A DNA stretch of 64,000 nucleotides from NCBI GenBank assembly GCA_958296125.1, contig OY282444.1, positions 2,103,940 to 2,167,939 of the forward strand, given 5' to 3'. The DNA is from an uncultured Poribacteria bacterium. Lineage in GTDB: Bacteria; Poribacteria; WGA-4E; PCPOR2b. The number at the start of each line of letters is the position of its first letter. Position 1 is the stretch's first letter. A model generated the notes under the pieces. That model did not search any database. It saw only the letters and a program-made list of their open reading frames with translations, and had not been told where the DNA came from. Positions 42,160 through 51,413 of the stretch are shown piece by piece. The position numbers and the translations under genes were made by a program.

Positions 42160-44358
42160 TTATTGCATCGCTTTGACCTCTCTCCGGCGAGGGTGCAGCA
42201 CAGCCTCAGTATAGCCGTTGGGGACCGTTCCCCCCTTAAAAACCAAATCTAGTGCTGCTTGGAAGGCGATGCTCTGGTCAAATGCGGGTGCCATGTTTCG
42301 ATAGTTAGCATCCCCCGCATTCTGCCTATCTACAACCGCAGCCATCCGCTCAAAGGTTGCTATGATCTGCTCCCGCGTCACAACCCCATGATGTAGCCAG
42401 TTAGCAATATGTTGACTCGATATACGCAGCGTTGCTCGGTCTTCCATCAACCCAACGTCATGGATGTCCGGCACCTTTGAACAACCAATCCCCTGATCGA
42501 CCCAACGCACCACATAGCCCAGTATCCCTTGGGCATTATTATCCAGTTCCTGCTGGATTTCTGCCGCACTAAATTCCCCATCTGATAACGGCGGTGTCAG
42601 GATATCCGACAGACTCGCACGTCCTCTGCTCGCAAGTTCTGCCTGCTTGTTCGTAACGCTCACTTGATGGTAATGTATGGCGTGGAGTGTAGCAGCTGTC
42701 GGCGAAGGCACCCAAGCGGTCGTTGCACCGGCTTGTGGGTGGCCTATCTTTGTCTCGACCATGTCGGCCATCTCATCCGGCATCGCCCACATCCCTTTAC
42801 CAATCTGTGCCTTACCGGGGAGTCCGGTCTCAATGCCGATATCCACGTTCCAGTCCTCATAAGCTAGCATCCACGGTTGGCTTTTGATGTCAGGTTTGGG
42901 TATCATCGGGCCCACTTCCATACTTGTGTGGATTTCATCGCCCGTCCGATCGAGAAATCCGGTATTGATAAACACGACCCGTTCTTTCGCTGCGCGAATG
43001 GCTTCTTTCAGGTTAATAGTGGTTCGACGCTCCTCATCCATAATCCCCATCTTCAGTGTATTCCGTTCAAGCCCAAGGGCGCGCTCTACGCGTTCAAACA
43101 GTTTGACCGTTGCTGCAGCCTCTTCGGGGCCGTGGAGTTTGGGTTTAACGATGTAGATGCTGCCTGCGCGGCTGTTGACATGTTCCCCATTTCTCTGGAG
43201 ATCGTGTATCGCTGCCAGTGATGTGATCATCGCATCAAGGAAGCCTTCGGGAATTTCCTGATCGTCTGCCGTGGTAACCGCATCGGTGTACATGTGAATC
43301 CCAACGTTCCGAACTAGCAGGAGACTTCTCCCCGGAAGCGTTAGCGTTGCCCCATCGGGGGTTCTAAAGGTCTTGTCTGCATTTAGCCTGCGAGTCTTCT
43401 GCTGTCCACCCTTCTCAAAAGTCGCTTCCAGCGTTCCCTTCATGATGCCGTTCCAGTTGCTATAGACTTTCATCTTGTCCTCGGCATCGACAGCGGAGAC
43501 GGAATCTTCGCAGTCCTGAATCGTTGTGATGGCAGATTCCAGTAGCACATCTTTTACCCCTGCGGGGTGGGCTTTGCCAACAGGATGATCGCGGTCAATT
43601 TGGATCTCAATGTATAATCCATTATTTTTGAGCAAAACACAGCAGAGTTCACCATCTTTCTCATTAAACCCGGCAAAGTTACTAGAGTCGGCTAAACCTA
43701 CTTCGCTGCCATTGTTAAGCCTTGCGGTCAATTGGTTGGTTCCATTAACATCTTTGAGTGAGAATTGCGTGACTTCTGAGAACTTCCCCTGTTCAAGCCC
43801 CACGACTTCATCTAGAAACGCCTCTGCTTGGGCGATGACCGCCGCGCCGCGCCCGGGATTGTAACCCCCACTCTTTTCCTTCCCATCTTCCTCCGAAATC
43901 ACATTTGTGCCGTACAACGCATCATACAGACTCCCCCAACGAGCATTGGCGGCATTCAGCGCGTAACGGGCGTTATCCACTGGCACCACCAGTTGAGGCC
44001 CGGAGGTCTCCGCAATTTCGGGGTCTACATTCGCTGTAGTCGCTTGGAAATCTTCGCCTTCGGGGAGGAGGTAACCAATTTCTGCTAGAAATTCCTCATA
44101 TTCAGTTGGCTCGACCGGCTCGCCCTTTGTAGATAAATACCATTCGTCAATCCGCTGCTGCAATGCGTCCCGTTTGTCCAGAAGTGCCCGATTTTTGGGC
44201 GCAAGATCTGCGACAATCTCACCTAGCGACTCCCAAAAGACATCTGCTTCCACACCCGTGCCGGGCGCAATTTCGTCTCGTACCAGACGGTATAACCCTT
44301 CATCAACTTTGAGTCGCCCAACTTTAATTCTGTTTGCCATTCTTTCATGTGTCTCCAT
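42160..44358 (-). CDS. glcB: malate synthase G
   Basis: Condenses glyoxylate and acetyl-CoA to malate. The 732-residue length matches isoform G. Characteristic segments are [21 protein letters not shown] with the catalytic Arg and metal-binding Glu, [24 protein letters not shown] taken in parts, and [18 protein letters not shown]. An ATG at MANRIK, six codons in, is an alternative start, but GGAAG suits the first ATG. No isocitrate lyase is nearby, so glyoxylate may come from glycolate or purine breakdown. The gene is convergent with the NHL gene. Confidence 0.95.
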   Translation of the reverse strand: METHERMANRIKVGRLKVDEGLYRLVRDEIAPGTGVEADVFWESLGEIVADLAPKNRALLDKRDALQQRIDEWYLSTKGEPVEPTEYEEFLAEIGYLLPEGEDFQATTANVDPEIAETSGPQLVVPVDNARYALNAANARWGSLYDALYGTNVISEEDGKEKSGGYNPGRGAAVIAQAEAFLDEVVGLEQGKFSEVTQFSLKDVNGTNQLTARLNNGSEVGLADSSNFAGFNEKDGELCCVLLKNNGLYIEIQIDRDHPVGKAHPAGVKDVLLESAITTIQDCEDSVSAVDAEDKMKVYSNWNGIMKGTLEATFEKGGQQKTRRLNADKTFRTPDGATLTLPGRSLLLVRNVGIHMYTDAVTTADDQEIPEGFLDAMITSLAAIHDLQRNGEHVNSRAGSIYIVKPKLHGPEEAAATVKLFERVERALGLERNTLKMGIMDEERRTTINLKEAIRAAKERVVFINTGFLDRTGDEIHTSMEVGPMIPKPDIKSQPWMLAYEDWNVDIGIETGLPGKAQIGKGMWAMPDEMADMVETKIGHPQAGATTAWVPSPTAATLHAIHYHQVSVTNKQAELASRGRASLSDILTPPLSDGEFSAAEIQQELDNNAQGILGYVVRWVDQGIGCSKVPDIHDVGLMEDRATLRISSQHIANWLHHGVVTREQIIATFERMAAVVDRQNAGDANYRNMAPAFDQSIAFQAALDLVFKGGTVPNGYTEAVLHPRRREVKAMQ

Positions 44359-44502
44359 GTTTGAGGACTTCCGAAGAAAATCAATTTTTGAACAGTTCGA
44401 TATCTGATTCCTATTTTAACCCGATCTGTCTCATCCTGTCAAGATGCTTACGTCCCAACATCAGTCAAAAAACGGAAAACTAAATGCCCCTATCTTTCGC
44501 TT

Positions 44503-44531
44503 TTGACAATATGGATCAAGTATGGTATTAT
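44503..44531 (+). promoter_or_regulatory. sigma70-type promoter of the 44.7-kb membrane protein gene
   Basis: TTGACA (44503-44508) and TATTAT (44526-44531) with a 17-base spacer. The transcript would carry a leader of about 200 bases. Confidence 0.75.
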
Positions 44532-44601
44532 ACTGTATCTTATATTAATTCTCGATCACCACGTTACGGACCGCAGAGTGTAATTGCCCCCAAAACCTGG
44601 G

Positions 44602-44642
44602 CAGCTGAATAAGATGGAGACTGGTAACCCGGTCATCAGCTG
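44602..44642 (+). promoter_or_regulatory. nested hairpin in the leader of the 44.7-kb gene
   Basis: CAGCTGA (44602-44608) pairs with TCAGCTG (44636-44642). Inside it GACTGG (44619-44624) pairs with CCGGTC (44629-44634) around a TAAC loop. It lies between the promoter and the gene and could be a regulatory RNA structure. I do not recognise a known riboswitch class. Confidence 0.45.
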
Positions 44643-44739
44643 TGGAAAAATATGGGTCAGAAATATCCATGACAAGACCTGTTTACAACCGCTCACTAGC
44701 TATGGTGTGAAATGAGGTTGGATAACATTTTACTTATTT

Positions 44740-45246
44740 ATGCGCCCAATTGTCGAACTTTTCATCCGTTGGATACATCTCATCGCTGCAATCGTTTGGT
44801 TTGGTGGAATCGTTTTTTCTGTCAGCGTTGCGACACCGATCCTGAGGAAGCATTTCCAAATCCCTGAAAGTGTCCAACATGCTTCCGCGATTCGGAATCG
44901 CCTGCGTCATATTATCCGTTTCACAATCCACATTCTCTTGATCACCGGTGCGATGAACCTGTTCATCGTCGGGCTGAATACGCAGATGCGCTTTTCTCAG
45001 GACTATGGCTATTTTGTTGCTTTTATCGTAAAACTTGCCTTTGTAGGATTGATGACGCTATTTCATAGCCTGCATATTGCAGTGTTCAATCGAAGGTTAG
45101 AGGCAGCGGTGGCAAACCCCAATTTCGACGATTCAGCGGTCGCCAAGCTACAAAGAAGGGTAGACCTATTCGGTATTTTTACGATGCTTGCTGGGGTTGT
45201 TGTGTTCGCGTGCGCCCTGTACCTCTCCCAAATGATAGGGGTTTGA
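44740..45246 (+). CDS. four-helix membrane protein, CopD/HemJ-like
   Basis: Membrane protein of 168 residues with four helices. The first helix IRWIHLIAAIVWFGGIVF and the third, with VKLAFVGLMTLFHSLHIAVF, resemble both the CopD copper-resistance domain and HemJ-type protoporphyrinogen oxidases, which share conserved His in helix 1 and Lys/His in helix 3. A leader with a nested hairpin precedes it. The next gene is a NirJ/Ahb-like radical SAM protein, which favours a tetrapyrrole role over copper transport; this is inference. Confidence 0.65.
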   Translation: MRPIVELFIRWIHLIAAIVWFGGIVFSVSVATPILRKHFQIPESVQHASAIRNRLRHIIRFTIHILLITGAMNLFIVGLNTQMRFSQDYGYFVAFIVKLAFVGLMTLFHSLHIAVFNRRLEAAVANPNFDDSAVAKLQRRVDLFGIFTMLAGVVVFACALYLSQMIGV

Positions 45247-45387
45247 TAAGGATGGAACTCACGCCGAAAAGCCAAGAACGCGGGGACGATGTGTTATCGG
45301 GCTCAAAGTGTAATAAAAAAAACCTGCGTTGTCTGTGTCTCTAGGGTTGAAATACGCGACCCTCATATCACGTTTTAAGGAACAACA

Positions 45388-46689
45388 GTGGAAACGAAAA
45401 TCCAAGCCGTTTCATGGAATATCACACGGCTATGCAATCTCAAATGTACGCACTGCTATCTCCCCGCCGGGTTTGTGGATACCAATGAATTTCCGAGCGG
45501 GTATTATCGGGCTTCGGAGTTGACCCAATCCCAGTGCTTCCGCGTAATTGATGAGATTGCCGAAATTAATCCCAACGTCCTCCTGATTCTGACGGGTGGT
45601 GAACCGTTGTTGCGTCCTGACATTTTGAACATCTCAGATTACGCGGCTCGAACCGGATTCTTGGTGGTGATGGGCACAAACGGTGTTCTACTGAATGATG
45701 AAACGGTCCAGAGGCTGAGCGATCACGGTGTCGCTGGCGCAGGCATCAGTTTGGATGCGGTGGACGCGGTCAATCACGACAAGTTTCGGGGCATGGAAGG
45801 GGCTTGGGAAAGCACGATGAACGGGGTCGAAGCCCTCAAACGAGCAAACCTCGATTTCCTCGTGCAGACCTCTGTGACACGCTGGAATTACGATGAGATT
45901 CCGCAAATCGTTGATTTCGCTTATGAACTCGGTGCCAAGGTGTTCAATCTCTATTTCCTTGTGAGAACTGGTAGGGGAAAGACAGTGATGGACATCACAC
46001 CCGCTCAATATGAGCGTATGCTCTCAACGCTCTTTGAGTTACAGGCGAAATATCGTGGCAAAATGCTTGTCGCTGCGAAATGTGCGCCACACTACAAACG
46101 GGTCATCTATGAACAACAATCGGATTCGCCCTTTCTACAAGCCTATCCGAGCGGTACATGTCCCTGTGGCATCTATTACTGCCGCATCACACCTGAAGGC
46201 GATTTGACACCGTGCCCGTATATGCCGGTGAGCGTCGGCAATCTGAAGACAGAAAGTTTCGCGACGCTCTGGCATCAATCAAAGGTCTTTCACGAACTAC
46301 GAGATCGGAAACTGCTGGAAGGCAAGTGTGGTGCCTGCGAATTTCGTGACGTTTGCGGCGGGTGTCGCGCCCGCGCCTACGCGCTTACCGGAAACTATCT
46401 CGCTGAAGATCCGTCCTGCGAATACCAACCGGGACAAGCCGGTGGTCAAAATATTCGGTTCGAGCAGACGACCCCCTTTGCGGCTGAAACCGACTACGAG
46501 TTACGGTGGACAGCTGCTGCACAAAAAAGATTGCAGCGTGTTCCCTCCTTCGCCCGGGGGATGGTCACCAAAAGCGTCGAAAAATACGCCCGCGAACACG
46601 GTTACAGTGAAATTACGCCGGAAATCATGAAAGCTGTCAAGGATCGGTTTGATAAAACAGGAATTCCGTCGTTCAGGCCTCGGCGGTAA
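45388..46689 (+). CDS. radical SAM/SPASM protein, NirJ/AhbC-AhbD-like, with PCP_red tail
   Basis: Radical SAM enzyme of 433 residues. Cys16, Cys20 and Cys23 form the CxxxCxxC cluster site, and LTGGEPLLR is the SAM-binding GGE motif. The SPASM region holds CPCGIYYC and the run CGACEFRDVCGGCRARAYA, which continues as TGNYLAEDPSC, close to haem d1 and alternative-haem enzymes NirJ, AhbC and AhbD. Residues 375-425 form a PCP_red-like domain as found at the end of light-independent protochlorophyllide reductase subunit B. GTG 45388 follows TAAGGAAC. A modification or decarboxylation step on a porphyrin or a peptide is likely. Confidence 0.85.
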   Translation: METKIQAVSWNITRLCNLKCTHCYLPAGFVDTNEFPSGYYRASELTQSQCFRVIDEIAEINPNVLLILTGGEPLLRPDILNISDYAARTGFLVVMGTNGVLLNDETVQRLSDHGVAGAGISLDAVDAVNHDKFRGMEGAWESTMNGVEALKRANLDFLVQTSVTRWNYDEIPQIVDFAYELGAKVFNLYFLVRTGRGKTVMDITPAQYERMLSTLFELQAKYRGKMLVAAKCAPHYKRVIYEQQSDSPFLQAYPSGTCPCGIYYCRITPEGDLTPCPYMPVSVGNLKTESFATLWHQSKVFHELRDRKLLEGKCGACEFRDVCGGCRARAYALTGNYLAEDPSCEYQPGQAGGQNIRFEQTTPFAAETDYELRWTAAAQKRLQRVPSFARGMVTKSVEKYAREHGYSEITPEIMKAVKDRFDKTGIPSFRPRR

Positions 46690-46759
46690 AATATAGTTGA
46701 CTGATATATTTCCGGTACTTTTGCGTAAATCCTTATCTGTTTAGGGGTTCAAGAGTTGA

Positions 46760-46780
46760 TTCACGTTACACATCACGCAT
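46760..46780 (-). repeat. diverged copy of the CGTGATGCGTGAAACG repeat family
   Basis: TTCACGTTACACATCACGCA on the plus strand is the reverse complement of a close variant of the repeats at 32324 and 41169. Confidence 0.5.
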
Positions 46781-46809
46781 AATGTCTGCACATTTGAGGA
46801 GAAAAAACA

Positions 46810-47223
46810 GTGAACAGTGAAAACAAAGTTGAAGAACGATTATCTGCGGTTGAAGCCCGGTTGAATCGCTTGGAAGATTTGCTGGTTGGTATCAGTCAGA
46901 AATTGGATCAGAACCCCCAACCGACTACAGTTGACGAGGAAAAGGGAGAAGCACTCAAAGGTTGGGTGACCGATTACGTTTCAATGCGCTTGCAGCAGCT
47001 TGTGCCGGAGACGTGCGACCATCCCTCTGAAGCCAAATCGCACGAAGGTCCATTCTTGGGTAATACCTCTATCCGTTGCACGGAGGAAGTTGTCCACCGC
47101 GTCAAACGCATCCCCATCCCATTTGTTCGGGAAATGGTTGTTCAGCGGGTCGCTGACAATGCCCGGCGTGCGAATGTGGAGGTGATCGAGATTGACTTCT
47201 TTGAGAAAACGGCAACTTTTTGA
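46810..47223 (+). CDS. small coiled-coil protein with PCP_red-like C-terminus
   Basis: A 137-residue protein. Residues 5-40 predict a coiled coil (VEERLSAVEARLNRLEDLL). The C-terminal 50 residues (EEVVHRVKRIPIPFVREMVVQR, read in part) match the pattern of PCP_red domains: helix, R-x-P-x-FVR turn, then a helix ending in NVEVIEIDF. The same domain ends the radical SAM protein just upstream, so the two proteins may meet through it or bind the same cofactor or nucleic acid. GTG 46810 follows GAGGAG. Function unknown. Confidence 0.7.
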   Translation: MNSENKVEERLSAVEARLNRLEDLLVGISQKLDQNPQPTTVDEEKGEALKGWVTDYVSMRLQQLVPETCDHPSEAKSHEGPFLGNTSIRCTEEVVHRVKRIPIPFVREMVVQRVADNARRANVEVIEIDFFEKTATF

Positions 47224-47313
47224 CAATGCAAAGCAACGGAGGAGTTTCCTCTGCCACACTTCCACTGGGAGGATTTTTTAACATCCCCTCTCTGAGATGA
47301 TTTCAACCCCCCT

Positions 47314-47808
47314 ATGCCAACATACCCATTCGATGAAAACCAACGGAAAGCCTACCAAGCCTTGGCTGCTCGTATCGATTCCGGTTCTGAGCAAGGGACG
47401 GTTTGTCTCGTCGGAGATTTTCAGTCGGGTAAAACGAACCTAGTCAAGCACCTACTCAAGGAAAAATTCGGCAACTCCACAGATTATTACGTGAACTTGA
47501 ATCTGTATCTGCTTGATGAACTAGACAAACAGCGTGCCTCAATCGCCTACGCCGGCGCGAAAGCAAAAATACACCTCCTGATACAAATCGCTATTGAAGA
47601 TCTGCTAGAAAGCCATTTCCGAACACACAATCTCCTCGTCCTTGATGCTATCGAGATGATATATTCCTACGAGCTCAATCTTGTTGCGATTACCGATCGC
47701 TTCGCCCGCAATGGTAAGTGCTGCATCATCTGCGTCCCTGAAAGCGAAAAGCATAATTACTACTTTGATTTTAGCTGGGGCCTTACAGAGGCGATCCAAA
47801 TCGTCTGA
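47314..47808 (+). CDS. small P-loop NTPase-like protein
   Basis: A 164-residue protein with a clear Walker A motif, GDFQSGKT at 34-41, and a Walker B candidate LLVLDAIE around 108-115. VAITDRFARNGKCCIIC after it fits a sensor strand. Conserved parts outside the motifs are not recognised. The length recalls BrxF of BREX type 3 systems, but no BREX partner is present. It could serve the radical SAM or TPR genes nearby. There is no clear Shine-Dalgarno sequence before the ATG. Confidence 0.6.
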   Translation: MPTYPFDENQRKAYQALAARIDSGSEQGTVCLVGDFQSGKTNLVKHLLKEKFGNSTDYYVNLNLYLLDELDKQRASIAYAGAKAKIHLLIQIAIEDLLESHFRTHNLLVLDAIEMIYSYELNLVAITDRFARNGKCCIICVPESEKHNYYFDFSWGLTEAIQIV

Positions 47809-47894
47809 AGTGACTGTAAGACCCCGGTAGAACCTCTCCCGTCTAACCTCCCGATTCTCTTTGCTTATTTGCACATTTCTATCTGATTTTGGTG

Positions 47895-47923
47895 TTGACT
47901 GAAACTGTGGAATGTGATACAGT
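47895..47923 (+). promoter_or_regulatory. possible promoter of the TPR gene
   Basis: TTGACT (47895-47900) and TACAGT (47918-47923) with a 17-base spacer, followed by a leader of about 170 bases. Nothing else is recognised in 47809-48103. Confidence 0.5.
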
Positions 47924-48103
47924 TATTTAGCAATGTTATAATTGTGGTAATAACCTTCCTTGATATTGAGGCGGCTTGGCAAAAGAAGCAGCGCGAGTAA
48001 GATCCAAGTAAACTCTAGGGATCGGGGCTAAACTGCGAATGATTGAAGGCTCGCGAGTGCTAACCCCAAGCTCACCCCCCATACCACCAAATTGGAAAGA
48101 TTC

Positions 48104-48640
48104 ATGAGTAAGCACGCTAAAATCGCTAATGACCGAGCCATTGAATATTGGAAACGGAATCGCTTTGACGAGGCAATTGCTCAATGGGAGGAAATCGTTC
48201 GTAAAAATCCGAATCTTGCGGAGATATACTATAACCTTGGAAATGCTTACGTGTACCAAGGCAAAATTGAAAACGCGATCGAAGCATTTAAGCAAGCATT
48301 ATCTATTGATCCAGCCCTGCTTGAGGCGTACAACAAGTTGGGGATTATCTGTTACAAGCAAGGCAATTTAGAACTGGCGTTTGCCTGTTGGAAGCAGGCG
48401 TTAATGATTAACCCAGACTTTGAAGAAGCACGCCACAATATCGGATTAATCCAAAACGCCCCTCAGTTTAACGCGGATGACGAAACACCTGTTAACGCGG
48501 ATGACGAAACACCTGCACCCCAGCCTGTAACAGAGGACGATGCAAAAGGTGATAAGCATGCAAGGGTTGAGGATAGCAACGACCTACCTACATGGAGAAA
48601 TCGAATCCGTCAAGGTTGGGGCGCATTCCGAAAAAAATAG
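48104..48640 (+). CDS. tetratricopeptide-repeat protein
   Basis: A 178-residue cytoplasmic protein. Three TPR units cover about residues 10-110 (AIEYWKRNRFDEAIAQWEEI, then AEIYYNLGNAYVYQGKIENA and LEAYNKLGIICYKQGNLELA). A short acidic direct repeat (NADDETP twice) links to a basic tail ending RQGWGAFRKK. TPR proteins assemble partners; the partner is unknown. GGAAAGATTC precedes ATG 48104. No operon partner follows. Confidence 0.85.
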   Translation: MSKHAKIANDRAIEYWKRNRFDEAIAQWEEIVRKNPNLAEIYYNLGNAYVYQGKIENAIEAFKQALSIDPALLEAYNKLGIICYKQGNLELAFACWKQALMINPDFEEARHNIGLIQNAPQFNADDETPVNADDETPAPQPVTEDDAKGDKHARVEDSNDLPTWRNRIRQGWGAFRKK

Positions 48641-48821
48641 AGCGGCTCCCTTGATAGGTGAATGATCGAAACAAGATCTACTGATCTGGCTCAATTTTCT
48701 GGAGGAGTCAGGGTAGTTTCTCAGCTAGCACTGCTGTGTTAAACCTTGCAATGAAGTCACGAGTAAGTTACTGGTCTGTGAAACTCAGGCAAAACCTGTC
48801 ATTGCGTTTGTCTCTCCCAAT

Positions 48822-48848
48822 AAAAAAAGCCCCCAATCACTTGAGAGC
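48822..48848 (-). terminator. probable terminator of the cold-shock gene
   Basis: On the minus strand GCTCTC and GGGGGC pair over 6 bp with G-T wobbles around AAGTGATT, followed by seven T residues. It lies about 95 bases after the csp stop codon. Confidence 0.5.
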
Positions 48849-48882
48849 CTTTTTTCCCCGGTTTCATTTTCTATCTAGTTTT

Positions 48883-48930
48883 TTGACTGCTCCCAATGTT
48901 AAAACATTGGGCTTGTGAGAATTACTGTCA
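48883..48930 (-). repeat. solo TnpB right-end-type hairpin
   Basis: On the minus strand: TGACAGTAATTCTCACAAG, then CCCAATGTTTTAACATTGGG, then AGCAGTCAA. It is nearly the same as the hairpins near transposons A and B, with an AGCAG spacer before TCAA as in the right end of transposon B. It lies between csp and its terminator. Confidence 0.75.
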
Positions 48931-48942
48931 GCTTTATCAACC

Positions 48943-49143
48943 TCAAAGTCTTCTAACTTCTTCGGCCTGAAGCCCCTTTTGCCCTTCCACGACGTTGAAC
49001 TCAACCTCTTGTCCTTCATCAAGGGTTTTGAAGCCAGTTCCTTCAATGTTGGAATAATGGACAAAGACATCTTGCCCTTCATCAGTTACGATGAATCCGT
49101 AACCTTTCTGATCGCTGAACCATTTCACTCGACCTGTTGCCAT
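48943..49143 (-). CDS. csp: cold-shock protein (CspA family)
   Basis: Single cold-shock domain of 66 residues. The RNA-binding motifs KGYGFI (13-18) and VFVHY (26-30) are present, and the start MATGRVKWF is typical. AAGGAGG lies nine bases before ATG 49143. The promoter at 49303-49331 gives a leader of about 150 bases, as in cold-inducible csp genes. Family role: binding single-stranded RNA and keeping it unfolded. Confidence 0.95.
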   Translation of the reverse strand: MATGRVKWFSDQKGYGFIVTDEGQDVFVHYSNIEGTGFKTLDEGQEVEFNVVEGQKGLQAEEVRRL

Positions 49144-49302
49144 CGGTGTGTACCTCCTTTCCTGAAGATTCAAAACTGCAAATGAAAATCAAGTTTTAGC
49201 GCTAAGAGGTACAAAATACAGCATACAGCCGGGGAAATGCTTCCATTTGAACCTAACATCACTTTTTGAACTTTCTTTAATCCATTGTACAGTTGCGACA
49301 CA

Positions 49303-49331
49303 ATTATACTTGATTCGGCGCAGGAATGCAA
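49303..49331 (-). promoter_or_regulatory. promoter of the cold-shock gene
   Basis: TTGCAT (49331-49326) and a perfect TATAAT (49308-49303) on the minus strand with a 17-base spacer. Transcription would start near 49296, about 150 bases before the ATG. Confidence 0.7.
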
Positions 49332-49401
49332 GAAAAAATTCTGATAAGGTAAAAACGTACAGCAGCGAATCTGATTTTGAATTCGTTTTGACCGGTTGGC
49401 C

Positions 49402-50163
49402 CTAATGTTGTAGCGTTTGGGAAATGAAAAGCTGCGTCCGTTCATGCTGAGGGTTATCGAAGAAAGCCGCCGGTACCGCTTCTTCGACAATTGCTCCCTC
49501 ATCGATAAAGATAATCCGATCTGCCACCTCTCGGGCAAACCCCATCTCATGTGTGACAACCAGCATCGTCATGCCGGACGCGGCTAACTCACGCATCACA
49601 TCCAAAACTTCGTTAATCATCTCAGGATCAAGGGCACTTGTCGGCTCGTCGAACAGCATAATTTTGGGCTGCATCGCCAAAGCCCTTGCAATTGCGACAC
49701 GTTGTTGTTGTCCTCCTGAAATCTGTGCGGGAAATTTGTGAGCATGTTCTTCAATACCCACCCGCTCCAATAACGCTAAAGCCTCCGATTCTGCCTCACT
49801 TTTTGCCACCTTCTTTACCCAGACGGGGCTTAACGTTACATTTTGCAGGACAGTCAGGTGGGGAAACAGGTTGAACTGTTGGAACACCATGCCGACTTCT
49901 TGGCGGATACGTTCTATATTACGGAGGTCATCACTGAGCTCGATACCATCAACAACGATTCTGCCCCTTTGGTGCACCTCCAGACGGTTTATTGTACGGA
50001 TGAGTGTGGACTTACCCGAACCTGAAGGCCCACATATCACCACCTTTTCCCCTCTTTTGAACGCGGTGGTAACCCCTTTGAGTACATGGAAATCGTCGAA
50101 CCATTTATGGACATCCTCACAGATAATAATCGAGTCCTCCGAAGTGTTTTCCAGATCAGCCAC
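49402..50163 (-). CDS. aapP: amino-acid ABC transporter ATP-binding protein
   Basis: ATPase of 253 residues of the polar amino acid (GlnQ/AapP) group. Walker A is GPSGSGKST, the signature SGGQQQR, Walker [14 protein letters not shown], and the H-loop VVTHEMGFA. It is the last gene of the aap-type operon, 44 bases after aapM. The energy-coupling role follows from the family. The gene order J-(insert)-Q-M-P matches aapJQMP of proteobacteria except for the inserted restriction-modification genes. Confidence 0.93.
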   Translation of the reverse strand: MADLENTSEDSIIICEDVHKWFDDFHVLKGVTTAFKRGEKVVICGPSGSGKSTLIRTINRLEVHQRGRIVVDGIELSDDLRNIERIRQEVGMVFQQFNLFPHLTVLQNVTLSPVWVKKVAKSEAESEALALLERVGIEEHAHKFPAQISGGQQQRVAIARALAMQPKIMLFDEPTSALDPEMINEVLDVMRELAASGMTMLVVTHEMGFAREVADRIIFIDEGAIVEEAVPAAFFDNPQHERTQLFISQTLQH

Positions 50164-50207
50164 TGCTTTATCTCTCCCTTCCTAGTATGCGCGAAGTAAT
50201 CTCATCC

Positions 50208-51398
50208 CTACCCGACTTCCAGTGCTTCTTCAATTTTCTGACTGATATATGACATTGAGTAACTGAAAACAAAATAGACAACCGCAGCGAACAGATACAC
50301 CTCAGCTTGCAATCCCAACCAGTCGGGATTTGCAATAACCGTTTTGGCTATACCCAATAGATCGAGCAATCCAATGACAGCGACCAGCGATGTATCCTTA
50401 AAGAGACTGATGAACTGCCCAACGATTGCTGGGATGACAGAGCGAAGTGCCTGCGGTAGGATGATAAGTAACATCGTAAGCGGATAGTTGAGCCCCAGTG
50501 CCTGGGCAGCTTCATGCTGTCCTTTTGGAATTGCTTGAAGTCCACCACGGACGTTCTCTGCCATGTAAGCCGCCGAAAACAATGTGATACCGAGCATCGC
50601 CCGTAGGATTTTGTCAATGCGAAAATCAGGTAGGAAAATCGGGACCATAATCTGTGCCATAAACAGAATTGTTACCAAAGGCACACCACGTACTGTCTCG
50701 ATATACGCTGTCGAAACCCATTTAATCGCGGGGAGAGTGCTCCGCCGGCCGAGAGCTAAAAGAACTCCCAGCGGAAAAGAGACAACGATACCCACAGCTG
50801 CTAGGATAAGTGTCAGGAGAAGCCCACCCCAGTTACTTGTAAAAACAACAGGCAAGCCACCGAACCCGTGCAGCCATACCATAGTCCAAGGAAATGATAA
50901 CAACCAACCGCCTAGAACCCAAAGGCGCATCCCTTTTCTGCCGCGTCCCAGAAAAAGAGAGGCGGCCAGCAACACTACCCCGCCCAAAAGCCCTAATCGA
51001 CTCGATAAAGGGGCAGGGAAAAAGGCTAGGATAATTCCAATTCCCCCTCCAACTCCCCCGATGACAAGGGCCAGTCGGAGGGCTAACCCTCCCCAAATTC
51101 CGGCACTCAATCCCGTCAGGATACCCAAAGTATAAATCACAACCCATACGCGCCATATCTCCTCTCTCGGATAAGCACCGACTAGAAAAATTTGCAGGTT
51201 GGCAGGTATAACGTTCCAATTTGCCTCGGTGAGTACCCAAGTCAAAATCCCCTTAAAAATAACGTACAAAAACCCAACGGCTAAGCAGGTAAAAAGCGCG
51301 TTATACCAAGTGTTAAACAAATTTTCCTTCAGCCACCGCAATATATCCTTCGATTCAGTTGGCGGTTTAATTGCTTGATTTGGTGCTCGCTCTTCCAC
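50208..51398 (-). CDS. aapM: amino-acid ABC transporter permease, AapM-like
   Basis: Permease of 396 residues with about eight helices. The C-terminal half has the His/Glu/Gln-type permease core with the coupling segment GQHEAAQALGLNYPLTM and LPQALRSVIPAI. The long N-terminal half with extra helices fits AapM/BztC. It starts 15 bases after aapQ ends. It would form a heterodimer with AapQ in the inner membrane. Confidence 0.9.
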   Translation of the reverse strand: MEERAPNQAIKPPTESKDILRWLKENLFNTWYNALFTCLAVGFLYVIFKGILTWVLTEANWNVIPANLQIFLVGAYPREEIWRVWVVIYTLGILTGLSAGIWGGLALRLALVIGGVGGGIGIILAFFPAPLSSRLGLLGGVVLLAASLFLGRGRKGMRLWVLGGWLLSFPWTMVWLHGFGGLPVVFTSNWGGLLLTLILAAVGIVVSFPLGVLLALGRRSTLPAIKWVSTAYIETVRGVPLVTILFMAQIMVPIFLPDFRIDKILRAMLGITLFSAAYMAENVRGGLQAIPKGQHEAAQALGLNYPLTMLLIILPQALRSVIPAIVGQFISLFKDTSLVAVIGLLDLLGIAKTVIANPDWLGLQAEVYLFAAVVYFVFSYSMSYISQKIEEALEVG

Positions 51399-51413
51399 GC
51401 TCTTTTCTTCCCC

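Noticed and set aside
44602-44642. Cobalamin or SAM riboswitch
   Set aside because: I looked for B12-box- and SAM-type core sequences in the leader and did not find them; only a nested hairpin is visible.
47314-47808. BREX BrxF assignment
   Set aside because: Length and P-loop fit, but no other BREX gene is in the window and the rest of the sequence is not recognisable.
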